Source: Molossus alvarezi
Taxonomy: Eukaryota > Chordata > Mammalia > Chiroptera > Molossidae
Length of the DNA stretch: 64,000 nt
Reading direction: 5' to 3'
NCBI GenBank assembly: GCA_037176705.1
Contig: CM073886.1
Coordinates: 90,679,501 to 90,743,500 of the forward strand
Positions 12,301 through 24,300 of the stretch are shown here, piece after piece (position 1 is the first letter of the stretch; every line of letters begins with the position of its first letter). The position numbers and the translations under genes were made by a program. The notes beneath the pieces are model-generated. The model had not been told where the DNA came from. It searched no databases and worked only from the letters and a program-made list of their open reading frames with translations.

Positions 12301-15300
12301 AGAGAGAATTTTATGAATTTGACCCCAACAGCAAGGGAAATAAAGGCAAAAATAAATTAACGGGACTATATCAAACTAAAAAGCTTCTGCGCAGCAAATG
12401 AGACCACCATCACAACAAAAAGGCAATCAACTAAATTGGAAAATATATTTTCAAACAATAGCTGTGACAAGGTGTGAATACCCAAAATATAAAAAGAACT
12501 CATACAACTCAACACCAAACAAACAATCCCATTGAAAAATGAACATAACAGTCTGAGGAATACAGTAGACCCAGAAACATGGAAGTAGGGCACAGACTGA
12601 CATCCCTCAGAAGGGGGGGTGGGGGGGTGGGAATAGATAAACCACAGAACTTATATGCATGTATGCATGACCAATGGACATGGACAACTAAGCTGGGGAT
12701 GGGGCGGAGGTGGGGTGGGGTGGGGGGCGCCAATGGGGTAAAAAAGGTAAAATATCTAACAAAATAAATAAATAAAAAATTTATTAAAAAAATAAAATAA
12801 AATAAAATTATGAATCCAGCCCCCCCCCCCAAAAAAAAAGAAAAAGAAAAATGAGCTGACAACCCACACAGAAACTTCTCCCAAAAACACATACAAATGG
12901 CCAACAGAAATAGGAAAACATGCTCAACTTTACTAGCTATTAGGGAAATACAAGTCAAACCTGCAATGAAATACCCCTCACATGTGTTAGAAGAGAATGG
13001 CTAGTATCCATAAGACAAGTACAAGAAGTGTTGGCGAGGTTATGGAGAAGAGGGAACCCTCACTGCTAGTGGGAATGTAAACTGGTGCAGCCACTACAGA
13101 AAACAGTATGTAGGCTCCTCGAAAAATTAATAACAGAGTTACCATATTTCCCAGCAACCCCTCTTCTGGGTATCTACCCCAAAATGTTGACATTTGTTTG
13201 CAAGATATTTGCACCTCCTGTGTTCATTGCAGCATTATTCCTCCTCTCCAAAGTTTTCTGTTGGTTCTTTTTTAAAAGTTTCTACGTATCTCTTTGGTAA
13301 AGTACTTGTTTTGTTCATTGATTTTCTTTCTGAGTTTGTTAAACTGCCTATCTATGTTTTCTTGTAACTCATTGAGTTTTTTCAGAACTGTAATCTTGTA
13401 TTCTGTCATTTAAATTACATATTTCTAAGTCTTTAAGTGTATTTTCTGGAGATTTTTTTAAATTTTATTTTTGAGCTGCCCTGTTAACTTTGTTTATTCA
13501 TGGTACTTGATGTATTCCTTCTCTGCCTAGGCATCTATGTGAGTGGCATTTCTCTAGTATATTGTAAGAAGTCTTTCTATTGTTTTCTAGTAGGTGGCTC
13601 TGAGGCGCAAGTTGTTTAGTCTCTTGCACTGCTCTGACCTTTCAGATCTCTGCAGGGTGGTGGAAATGTCCTGTGTTCCCTGGGAAGGTGGACATCACTC
13701 TGTGTTCAGATTGCCTCAGTCTCACAGTTTCTACCCAGCGGGGGAATGTTTTAGGCAATGGGGTTCTAAATCTGGGAAATCCTAGGGCTGTCCACTGCAG
13801 CCAGACACAGCTGTGATAGATGGGGGTGGGGTGAGCTGGGGGAAGCTGGCTGCTGTCTTTGTTGTTTTGTTCTCCCAGTTGTGGTGACTGGCAAACCTCT
13901 GCATCCTCCCCTTTGTGTCTTCATCTAACCCTGGATTAGTTGCAGAGCATGCCTGTGGCTGAGGGAAAAAATATTTCTGTAGTACCAGTTCTCAGCTTTG
14001 CAGATTGTGTGCTCTGCAGCCAACACTCACTGCGACAGCTTCTTCTGGGGCCCAGGGCTAGCTCTGGGAGGTTGAAGAGAGGTGAGCTCTGGAAGGGTGA
14101 GGGCAGGTGGGCAGGCAGCCAGGCTTGTCTCTTGTTTCTCTGTCTGGAATGTTGATTGCCAAATGACTGTGGCTGCACTTCTGTGCTGCCCAGGTCACTG
14201 GGTTCAGCCACAGTGCTTACTGACCATTCCTTCAGAAATACTGTGTCTCTCTGCTCCTCCTGGCTGAAGGAAGTGCCAGTGGCAACCTGATTCCTCCCCT
14301 CTTTAGGCTGAGACCCGTAGTGCACTCTGGGCTGTAAGATCTGGGCTGTATCCCTGACACCATCTCAGATCTTCTCCCTTCTCGCCTCCTCAGTTTGCTT
14401 CCACTTGCCCAACTTAAGTTGTGTCAATATGTGGATCTCTCAGACGTGTTTGTGCATTGACCAGTGAATACTGTACTTTGTTGAATTATAGCTGTTCAAA
14501 TGGAAAGTTCAAGGGGAGACAACAAGGAGACCTCTCGCACCACCATTTCTTTGACTACAAAGCCCACTTCTGATGCCAACTGTGTCAGTGTTTTCCCCAA
14601 GACCACTCTCAGGTTCCATGGTTAGCTAAATAAGCTCACAGCATTCAGAAGAGCTGTTATACTCATGGTTGTGGTTAATTATAGTGAGAGGACACAGATT
14701 AAAATGAGTAAAGGAAAACACCAACTATATGGGCCAAGCATATAGGAATCCTTTCCCAGTGGGTATGTTTAATTCTCCCTGCACCTGTATGTGATAACAT
14801 TGTCAATGTGTGGTCAAGCAGGGAAGTTTATTTTAGTTTGTTCATGGTTTTTATCAGGGCCTCCTTGACTGACAGCAGCTACTCAGACTCCAGGTCCCAA
14901 AGCAAAAATGCATTAACCAAAAATGACATAGTTAGAATAAACTAATCAAACTGGTACCAATTGACCCAAGGCTCCAGGCACACTCAAACACCCTTCATAG
15001 GCAGAATATTCCAATGCCTCATAGCTTCTCTTCCAGGAATCCACCAGGAGCCAGTCCTGAACACAGGCCTTTCTTGGTAATGTACAGTTTGTGCAACCTT
15101 GACATGCTGAATTAACCCCTTTCACTGAACACCTGTTTTTTAATTCTCTTAATAGTGTCTTTTGAAGACCATAAGCTCCTAATTTGGTTCTATTTTATCA
15201 AGTTTTCTTTTTATTTAAAAATTTATTTATTTTTTTATTGATTTTAGAGAGAGGAAAGAAGAGGAAGAGAGAGATAGAAACATCAATGAGAGAGAACATC

Positions 15301-18300
15301 AATTGGCCTCCTCCAGCATGCCCCCCTCTGGGGATTTGGCCCACAACCTGGGCATGTGCCCTGACCGGGAATTGAACTGGTAACCTCTTGGTGCATGGGT
15401 CAACATTCAGCCACTGAGCCACACCGGCCAGGCTCAAGTTTTCTTTTAAGGTTTACTCAAATATAGGAAATATTTGTCCAACTTAAGGTCACAAAGATTT
15501 CTTCATGTTTTCTTTTAGAAATTTTAAAGTTTTAGGTTTTTAGGTTTCACATTTAGATCTATGATCCATTTTGAAATAATGTTTATATATGAATTTAGTT
15601 GTTGATAAAGGTTTATTTTTTGCATATAGATAAGAATTGTTCCAACACAAAATGTTGAAAGAACTATCTGTTTTGGATTTTTTTTGCACATTTACTGAAA
15701 ATTAACAATATATGAGTGAATTTATTTCTAGATTCTTCATTTTTTCTCTATTCTGTGCTTTGCATATGTGTTTTTTCCTTGGTTCTGGTTTCTGTCTTAG
15801 TCCAATACCACATTTTTTTACTTACTGAAGCTTTGTAATAAGTCTTGAAATTAAATAGTGTAGGTTATCTAACTTTGTCGTTTCTTACCAAAATCGTTTT
15901 CTATTTTTATATAAATTAGAGTTGGCTTGTCATTCTATCCCATAAAAAAACCTTACTGAAATTTTGACTGAGAGTGCTGTGAATCTGTAGTTTAATATGT
16001 GGAGAATTGACATCTTTAACATATTGAGTCTCAGTTCAGATCCATATGCATTGTATGATCTCAGCATTAATTTAGGTGTTCATTTATTTGGATTTTAAAA
16101 TACCAAATACAGTGTTTTATATTTCACTATATATCAGCACATTAAAAAAGAAAAGAAAATCTTGATCATCTCAATGAATTCAGAAAGAATGAGAGAGAGA
16201 CATTGATTGGTTGCTTCCCGAACACTCCCTGACTGAGGATTGAATCCACAACCTGGGTATGTGCCCTGACCAGAAATCTAACCCTCCACTGGACAATGCT
16301 CCAACTGACTGAGCCACACTGGCCAGGGCTCAGATAATATTTATTTTTGTAATTTCAATTTCTAATTATTTATTCCTAGTACATACAAATGCAATTAATA
16401 TGTATCCATTGATCTTGTACCTAGGGAGCATGATAAGCCCCTTTATACTAATAGCTTTTTCCTAGGTTCTGTATGATTTTATTTGTAGCTAGTCATGTCA
16501 TTTGAGATCAAAGGCAATTTACTTATTCCTTTCTATCTGAAAAATTGTTATATCTTTTTCTCGACTTAGTATACTGTCCTAGAACATTTAATACTATATT
16601 GAATAAGAGTACTTATTTTTGCTTTGTTCCTGACCTGAGCAGATAGCATTCACTCTTTCACCATTAAGTGTGATGTTTGCAGCAGATTTTTCATTGATTC
16701 CCTTAATTAATTTGAGGAAATTACCTTCTGTTACAATTTATGAAGTCTTCATTAAATCACAAATTAATATTGAGTTTTATCACTTCTTTCTGAATTCACT
16801 GAGAAGACCAAAACTTTCTTTTTTTTTTGTCTGTTGATAAATTACATTGATTTTTAAAAATTGATTTTGATTGTTTCACTGTACATTCCTAGAATAAATT
16901 CCACTTTGGTATAATGCATTAATCTTTTTTATTTGCTGAAAGATTTCATTTGCTAAAATTTTATTAAGATTTTTGCAATTCTGTTCATGAGAGATATTGG
17001 TCTGTGATTTTCTTTGCTCCTGACATCTTTGTCAGGCTTTGTTATCAAAGCAATACCAGCTTCATAGAAATTGAGAAGTATCTCTCATCAAAAGAGTTTG
17101 TATAGCCCTGGCCGGTTTGGCTCAGCGGTTAGAGCGTTGGCCTGCGGTCCTGAGAGACCCGGGTTCGGTTCCCGCTAAGGGCACGTACCTCGGTTGCAGT
17201 TTGTCCCCGGCCCTGGTCGGTTGTGCGGGTGGCAGCCACTCGATGTGTTCCTTTCACATCGATGTTTCTCTCTCTCTCTCTCTGTTCCTCTCTCTCCCTC
17301 CCACTCTACCTGAACAAAAAATGGAAAAATGTCCTCTGGTGAGGATAAAAAGAAAAAAAAAAAGAGTTTGTATAGAATTAGTATTATTCTTTGAATGTTG
17401 GTTAGAATTTTTATGTGAAGCCTTCTGGGCCTGGCATTCTCCTTGTGAAAAATTTTTAACTACAAATCTAGTTTCTTTACTGCTAGTCAGGTTTCTTGTT
17501 TTCTCTAAGCGAGTTTTGTCATTTGTGTCTTTCATAGAGTTTATCTGATCTCATTTTAAAATTTATTGACATAAGCTATTCATAGCATTCCCCTATTACC
17601 ATTTTAATGTTTGTAAAATGTCACCATTTTCATCCGTGATGCTGGTAATTTGTGTCCTTTTTTCTTTATAAATTAGGCTGGGTAATTTTACTGACCTCAA
17701 AAAATACTTATTCTTCCTTTCTGTATCCTTAGACTTTGACTTTTTTCCCTATTTTTCAATTTCATTAATTTAAACTTTTATCATTTTTTTCTTCAGCTTA
17801 ATTTTGTTTTGTTTTTTTGCTCTTTTTTTAGTTATGGTGGAAGCTGAGGTCGTTTTACTGAGAGCTGTATTTTTCTAATATAGAGTTTTAGTGATATAAA
17901 TTCTCATTTGATTACTGATTTTGCTTCATCCCAGAAATTTTAATATTGTTTTTATTTTCAAACAGCTTATAATTATTTTTCTGTTGATTGCTTCTTTGAC
18001 TAATGGATTATGTAGAGGTCTGTTTTTTTTCTTTTTTATTTGTTTTTAAACTTTTTTTCTTTATTGATTTTAGAGAGAGAGGAAAGGAAAGGAAGAGAGA
18101 AACATGGATGAGAGAGAACATCGATTAGCCGCCTCCTGCATGCCCCCCACTGAGGATTTGGCCCACAACCTAGGCATGTGCCCTGACCAGGTATTAAACC
18201 GGCGACCTCTTGGTTCATGGTTCGACGCTCAACCAGTGAGCCACACTGGCCGGGCAGAAGTCTGTTTTTAGTATCCAAATATTTGCAAAATTTTCAGGTA

Positions 18301-21300
18301 CCTTTTCATTATTGGTATTTAATTCCATTGTTAGTCATATTTAAAGTAATATCAAGCCTGGCCGGTGTGGCTCAGTTGATTGAGCATCGTCCGATCGACT
18401 GAGAGGTCCTGGTTCGATTCCTGGTCAGGGCACATGCCCAGGTTGCAGGATCAATCCCCAGTTGCAGGCGTGCATTGAGGCTACCAATCGATGTTTCTCT
18501 TTCATGTTGATGTGTTTCTATCTTTCTCTCCCTCTCTAAAAAAATTTTAAAAATCAATTTAAAAATTTTTCAAAGTAATATCAATATGGTTGCTTTGACA
18601 TGTATGTACTTGATCTTTCATTTCTAGTTGTCCAGCTTTTCTGTTCCTGCTTTCCTCTTTTCCCACTGTCTTGGATTAGGTGTGGATATTAAAAAATAAA
18701 TTCATTATATTTGTTATATCTCTTTATTTTTGTGTATAATTGCTCTAGGTCTTGTAATATACATTTTTATATTATCATTGATGTACATTTAGAAAAAAAC
18801 TAATGGTAGCTCTTGACATCAGGAGAATTAAACACTAACTGATTGTCTTAGAAACAAAGGGATCCTAGAAAAGGTCCAGAATCTATTGCAGTTTCCTCAA
18901 ATACCTCAAGCATACATGCCTTAGGGCCTTTGTACTTAAAATTCTCTGTCTCTGGAACATTCTTTTGCTACATAGAGACATGATTTATATCTTGTCTTCT
19001 TTTTCTACTGCTAAAATGTTAACATGATCAGAGAGGTCTTTCCATATCATACTACCTCTCATGCATATCATACCTGTTCCTCCTTTCTGTATCCTTAGAT
19101 TTTTTTTTTTTTTTTTTTGCCCATGTAACTTATCACTCGCTGGAATAATATGTTTGTCTGGATTCCCCTCTTTGTCCTGTTCATCTTTGTATCCCTGACT
19201 CCCTTCAACAATGCCTTGTAGTCAGTGACTGATTAATAAATACTTGTTGAATTAATGATATTCATTTGTGTCTGTTTTTGTATAGTCTCCTTAGAAAAGA
19301 CACCTAATATACCTGATTATTGAAAACTCACCATTAAATTGCCTGTCAATATGAAATTAAAATGTATTGCTCAAAAACCACGTCTTATATTTTTTAACAA
19401 TGGAATATTACAGAGAACTTAGCACCTGCCCTATATTTCTGTTTCAAAGGCTTTCTGCTCAGCTTTTTTGTTGTTAATTTCTGAATATAAATTTTAGAAT
19501 TATATATAAGTTTTATTATCATTCAGAAATATAATTATTTATAGGATTAAAGACTAAGCAATGAATATGAATTATTTGTTCCAGTTCCAAAAATTGAGAC
19601 ATGATCTTGAATTGGTACTCTCTACTATTCAGTCAAGGAATGAAAAGTTAAAGGAAGACTTGGAAAGGTATGTTTATATTATAATTACTATTAGTCATTG
19701 ATGTGTGAATTGGCATTAATGTTTTATTTTGCTACTGTTTGTTTTGCTTTCCTGTTCTGAAAGGGAGCAACAATGGTTGGATGAACAGCAAAAGATATTC
19801 GGATCCCTTATTGTACTACACGATGAATTGAAACAACAGATTGTGACAGTTTCTGAATCAAGGTATTATTTTTGTGTTCTAGTTTTTTAAACTAGGAGAA
19901 AGTAGTTTCTTTTTTTTATGAGAAATACATGAAAGAAGGTAAACTTTACCAAAAAATTGTGAGTCTTATCCTAGCTTTGCCATCTATTAGTTACATGATC
20001 TTGTATGAATGACTTGACTACTAGTTTCCCTATGTATTAAATAGAGAATATTATTTTCATAAAACTAGTTATATTTGTTTTGAACAAATGAAATTTGAAC
20101 ATAGTTCTTAATCAACCTTATGAGTAACCAGTTGCATACACTTACGTATTTTATCAGTGAGATCTAATTTTTTTAAAAAATCTATTAGAATCTTTAATGT
20201 GCTGAAATCTTGATCCGTGTGGCTCAGTTGGTTGAGCATCGTCCTATGCACTGGCAGGTTTCTGGTTCAATTCCCTGTCAGGGCAAATGCCCAGGTTACA
20301 GGTTCAGTACATAGTCGGGTGCATATGGGAGGCAACTGACTGATGTTTTTCTCTCACATTGATGTTTCTTTCTCTCTCTCTCTCCCCTTCCTCTCTCTCT
20401 ATAATTCAATGAAAATATATATATATTTTTTAAAAAAAGAGTCTTTAATGAGCTGAAAACTAAACTACGTGATATAAAAGACTATAAGGAGAAACTATTG
20501 ATTACCTTGAGTGAGTTTCTAGAAGACCACTTTCCTTTGCCTGAAAGAAATGTTAAAAAGAAAAAGGTAAGTTTCAAAGAAGATATTCGTTTAGATTTAC
20601 ATGTATGAAATTATTTCAGGTAGGATCAAATATAAATTTTCTGATAAATTTTAAATGTTATACATTTGAAAGTTATACACACATAGATACATGTAGAGAA
20701 ATTGTACCTCATCATATTAAACTATTGAAAAATTAGAAGCAAACTTGTTGTTCAATAATATAGGAGGAGTTAAATACAGTTTTTGATATTGTATCCATAT
20801 GATGAGGAAAATGCAGCTTTTAAAAAAATGTATTGAGCCTGGCCGGTGTAGCTCAGTGGTTGAGTGTCGACCCATACACCAAGAGGTCACCAGTTCGATT
20901 CCTGGTCAGGGCACATGCCCAGGTTGTGGACCCAATGCCCGGAGAGGGGCATGTAGGAGGCGGCCAATTGATGTTCTTTCTCATCGATGTTTCTATCTGT
21001 CTCTCCTTCTCCCTTTCTCCCTCTCTCCCTAAAATTAATAAAGAAAAAAAATGTACTGAACATTTTGCAATACATTTGAAAAGAAGTTAATGAAATGCTC
21101 ATAGTTTATTGTTAAATGGATAAAATATAGATTACATTGTGTAAGTATAATTTATACCAAAAGATGTAATATTGCTTATGTCTAGGGGCTAGGATTATAG
21201 GAAAGATTTGTTTTCATTTTTACTGTTTTTCATGTTTTCCATGAACATATGTAACTTTCAAAATCAGAAGAATTGTTGTTTAAAATCTGTTAATGTAAGT

Positions 21301-24300
21301 TATTGACTATTTTAATAGTAGTTAAGATGGAATGAAGCTTTTCCACAAAAGCAAATAAATGTTACATTGGGTGACAGAAGATGAGACAACTGCTTTAATT
21401 TCTTTTTTTAAAACAATAAGTTGTATGAATAAGACGTGTGGAAGTGGAACAGGAATAGGCATTGAAACTGCCACCAGAATGATCTTTCTAAAAATATATA
21501 GTTTAATCAGTTTTCAACATAAAACTTTTGATGGCTCCCTACAGGATGAAGCCTATAAATTCCTTAGAGTAATGAACTTGTATGCTGGACTTGGTCTATC
21601 TCTTTACCCTCCTTTCCAGTCATTCTTTATCCATCTCGCATGAATCTATTCAACCATACTGTAGTTCCAGCAAGTATGCAATGACCTGCCACTTTTTGGG
21701 TCATATACATTAAATTCCCTCTGCTTGCAAAACACTTTCTACCCAGTGAGGATAGCAAAGTTCTACTTAAGGCAACTCAAACATCATCTTTTATGCAAAG
21801 CATTGAATGAAATTTGTATCATTTTATTAGCATTTATTATATAATTTTGTAGTAATCGTTTATGAGCTATCTCCCTGTTTGTCCACCATGCACTGTGAGC
21901 TTCTTGATATGTTTAATTCATTGTTGGGTCTCTACTATCTTGCATATCTATTATAGTACCTTCTAATTTCATATGAATATGTATACTAGGAAAAAGAAAA
22001 AAAATTATCTTGGTTTTCTTATAATCTTTGTTTTAAAAATTTTTCCCTTTCTTCCTTATAATTATCAGTAGGCTTTACATTTGTTGTGGACTATGTCTCC
22101 TGTTCTACTCTCCATTGTTTACTATACCCCTAAGTTATTTCTGAATTGTGGATAGCCTTATATTAAACATTTCATTAAGTTCATGGTTCTTTACCTATTA
22201 ATGATAATAATACTACAGTAACTCACTGACTTATTTTCTGATTCCCATTGCCCTTTTTTCAACTTTTAAAAAATCTGTTAACTTTCTCCACTAATAGAAG
22301 TGGAAGTTTGAGACACTCTCAGAAGGAAGCATTGACTACAGAAGTCATCATGGTTCTTTAAGTCATGTTTGATAAGCTCACTTTTTTTTTTTTTAATGAA
22401 ATATGTGTACTATTGATTCATGTCACAAAGTGATAGGTTATTTTCTCTGTCAAGTGATATAATACTGGATGTAATACTGGGTGTATTAGCTCCAGCTGCC
22501 ATAACAAAATACTGCAGATTAAGGGCTTTAAACGAAAGAATTTTGTTTTCTCACAGTTCTGGAGGCTAGAAGTCCAAGAATAGGGTGCCGTCAGAGTTGG
22601 TTTCCGCTGAGGCCTTTCTTCCTGGCTATAGATGGCCGCCTTCTTGCTGTGTCCTTGTATGGCCTTTTCTTGTGTGAGTGTAGAGAGAAAGAGCTCTCTA
22701 GTGTCTGTCCCTCTTCTTATTATAAGAACTCCAGTCTAATTGGATTAGGACCCCACTGTTATGACCCTATTTAACCCTGATCTCCTCTATAAAGGCTATA
22801 AGTTCAAATGTAGTCGCATTGGTTAGGAATTCAGTTTTTGAGGGCACAATTCAATTCATAACACTGGACTTTATAATTCAAAGATGTATACAAAGAAGAA
22901 AGAAGCAACCAAAATCCCCCCATCAGATCATTAACATTAGGTGAACATCATTTGACACATCTTCTAAACCCATACATCCATAGAAACATAAGTGGACTGA
23001 TGGATAGGTGTATCAGTGTAATTTTGTATATGCTAATATAATGTAAGTATTAGACAGCGCTGGCTGGTGTGGTTCAATCGGTTGAGCATCATCCCATGCA
23101 CCAAAAGGTCACCAGTTTGATTCCTGGTCAGGAGGCATACCCTAATCATGGGCTGGAACCTCAGTAGGGGGCATGCAGGAGGCAGCCAATTGATGTTTCT
23201 CTCTCACCCTTTCCCTTCCTCTCTCTGAAATCAATAAAAAACAATTTTTAAAATTATGAAAAACATTATGAATGAATATAAGTTTTATTTAATTTTATCT
23301 TTCAACTTTAGGCAATATTCATTGACTCCCCACTATGAAAGATGAAGAAATTAACATTCTTCTTCTTATATGCTCATTCCAAACTGTGTTATTTTTACTT
23401 TGGCAGGTGTATAGCATTTATATTCTTCTGATACCATTATTCATGTATATGCTTAGTCTTTATTTGCATTTTATTGGATTCATTGATTATTATCTTTTAC
23501 CATTCATTTAAAAAATTTTAAGTTTAATTCATCATTTCATTTGATGGGTTTCCTTGGCACATAATTTGTTCAGAAAGAATTCCTGGTGTTTTATTTTTTT
23601 GAAATTTAAAAAAAAATTATTTTTTATTTACAGTTTATGTACAATATTATATTAGTTTCAGGAGTACAACCCAGTGATCAGGCATTTATATAACTTATGC
23701 AGTGATCACCCTGATAAATCTAGTACCCATCTGATACCATAAATAGTTATCACAATACCATTGACCTATATTCTTAGGTGACCCTGTGAAAAGATTGTTC
23801 GACCCCCAAAGGGGTTGCGACCCACAGGTTGAGAACCACTGGGAGTCTAACGGCTGAGCCAAACCGGCCAGGGTCCAGTTGTATTTCTTAATCTGATCAT
23901 CTTTTTCACACATGTCCCCAACCCCCCTCACATCTGGCAACTGTCAAAATGTTTTCTGTATCTATAAGTCTCTGTTCTGCTTGTTCATTCATTTTGTTTT
24001 GTTAGAGTCCAAATATAAGTGAAATCATATGGCATTTGTCTTTCTCTGCCTGACTTAACTTCACTCAGCACAATACCCTCTAGGTCCATGTTGTTGCAGA
24101 TGGCAAGATTTCATTCTTTTTATGGCTGAGGCATATTCCATTGTACATACATACCACTTCTTTATCCATTTGTTTATTGATGGACACTTAACTTGCTTTC
24201 ATAATTTGACTATTGTAAATAACATTGCATTGAACATGGGGTGCATATATTCTTTTGAATTAGTGTTTTGGGTTTCTTTAGAAATATACCCAGAAGTGGA

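Larger units (their letters stand above)
8400..12552 (+). mobile_element. Old L1, sense, ORF2 remnants broken by SINEs
   Basis: The 8717-9049 frame encodes an endonuclease segment ([30 protein letters not shown]). Later stretches match RT and C-terminal ORF2: [18 protein letters not shown] text near 11200-11430, and [16 protein letters not shown] text near 12170-12360. Frameshifts and stops throughout; five SINEs interrupt it. It lies in a CENPK intron in the same orientation as the gene. Confidence 0.85.
15450..18800 (-). mobile_element. L1 ORF2, antisense, with SINE insertions
   Basis: Reverse complement of ORF2. Phrases such as ATCTATGATCCATTTTGAAAT and, near 17000, TGACATCTTTGTCAGGCTTT correspond to the C-terminal and RT regions, reading upstream with increasing coordinate. 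No intact frame. It occupies the CENPK intron opposite to the gene. Confidence 0.75.

Noticed and set aside
12509..12958. 149-codon frame on the - strand
   Set aside because: It runs antisense through L1 ORF2 and the G-rich L1 3' UTR; homopolymer-driven proline, glycine and phenylalanine runs show it is not a gene.
13936..14325. 129-codon frame on the - strand
   Set aside because: Repeat-derived GC-rich sequence with overlapping frames on the + strand.
17105..17200. tRNA gene in SINE heads
   Set aside because: The heads have box A and box B like a tRNA but do not fold as a full tRNA and are followed by SINE bodies; they are retroposon promoters.
17117..17548. 143-codon frame beginning [10 protein letters not shown]
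   Set aside because: The beginning is the translated Ves SINE head, a frame that recurs in many copies in this window.
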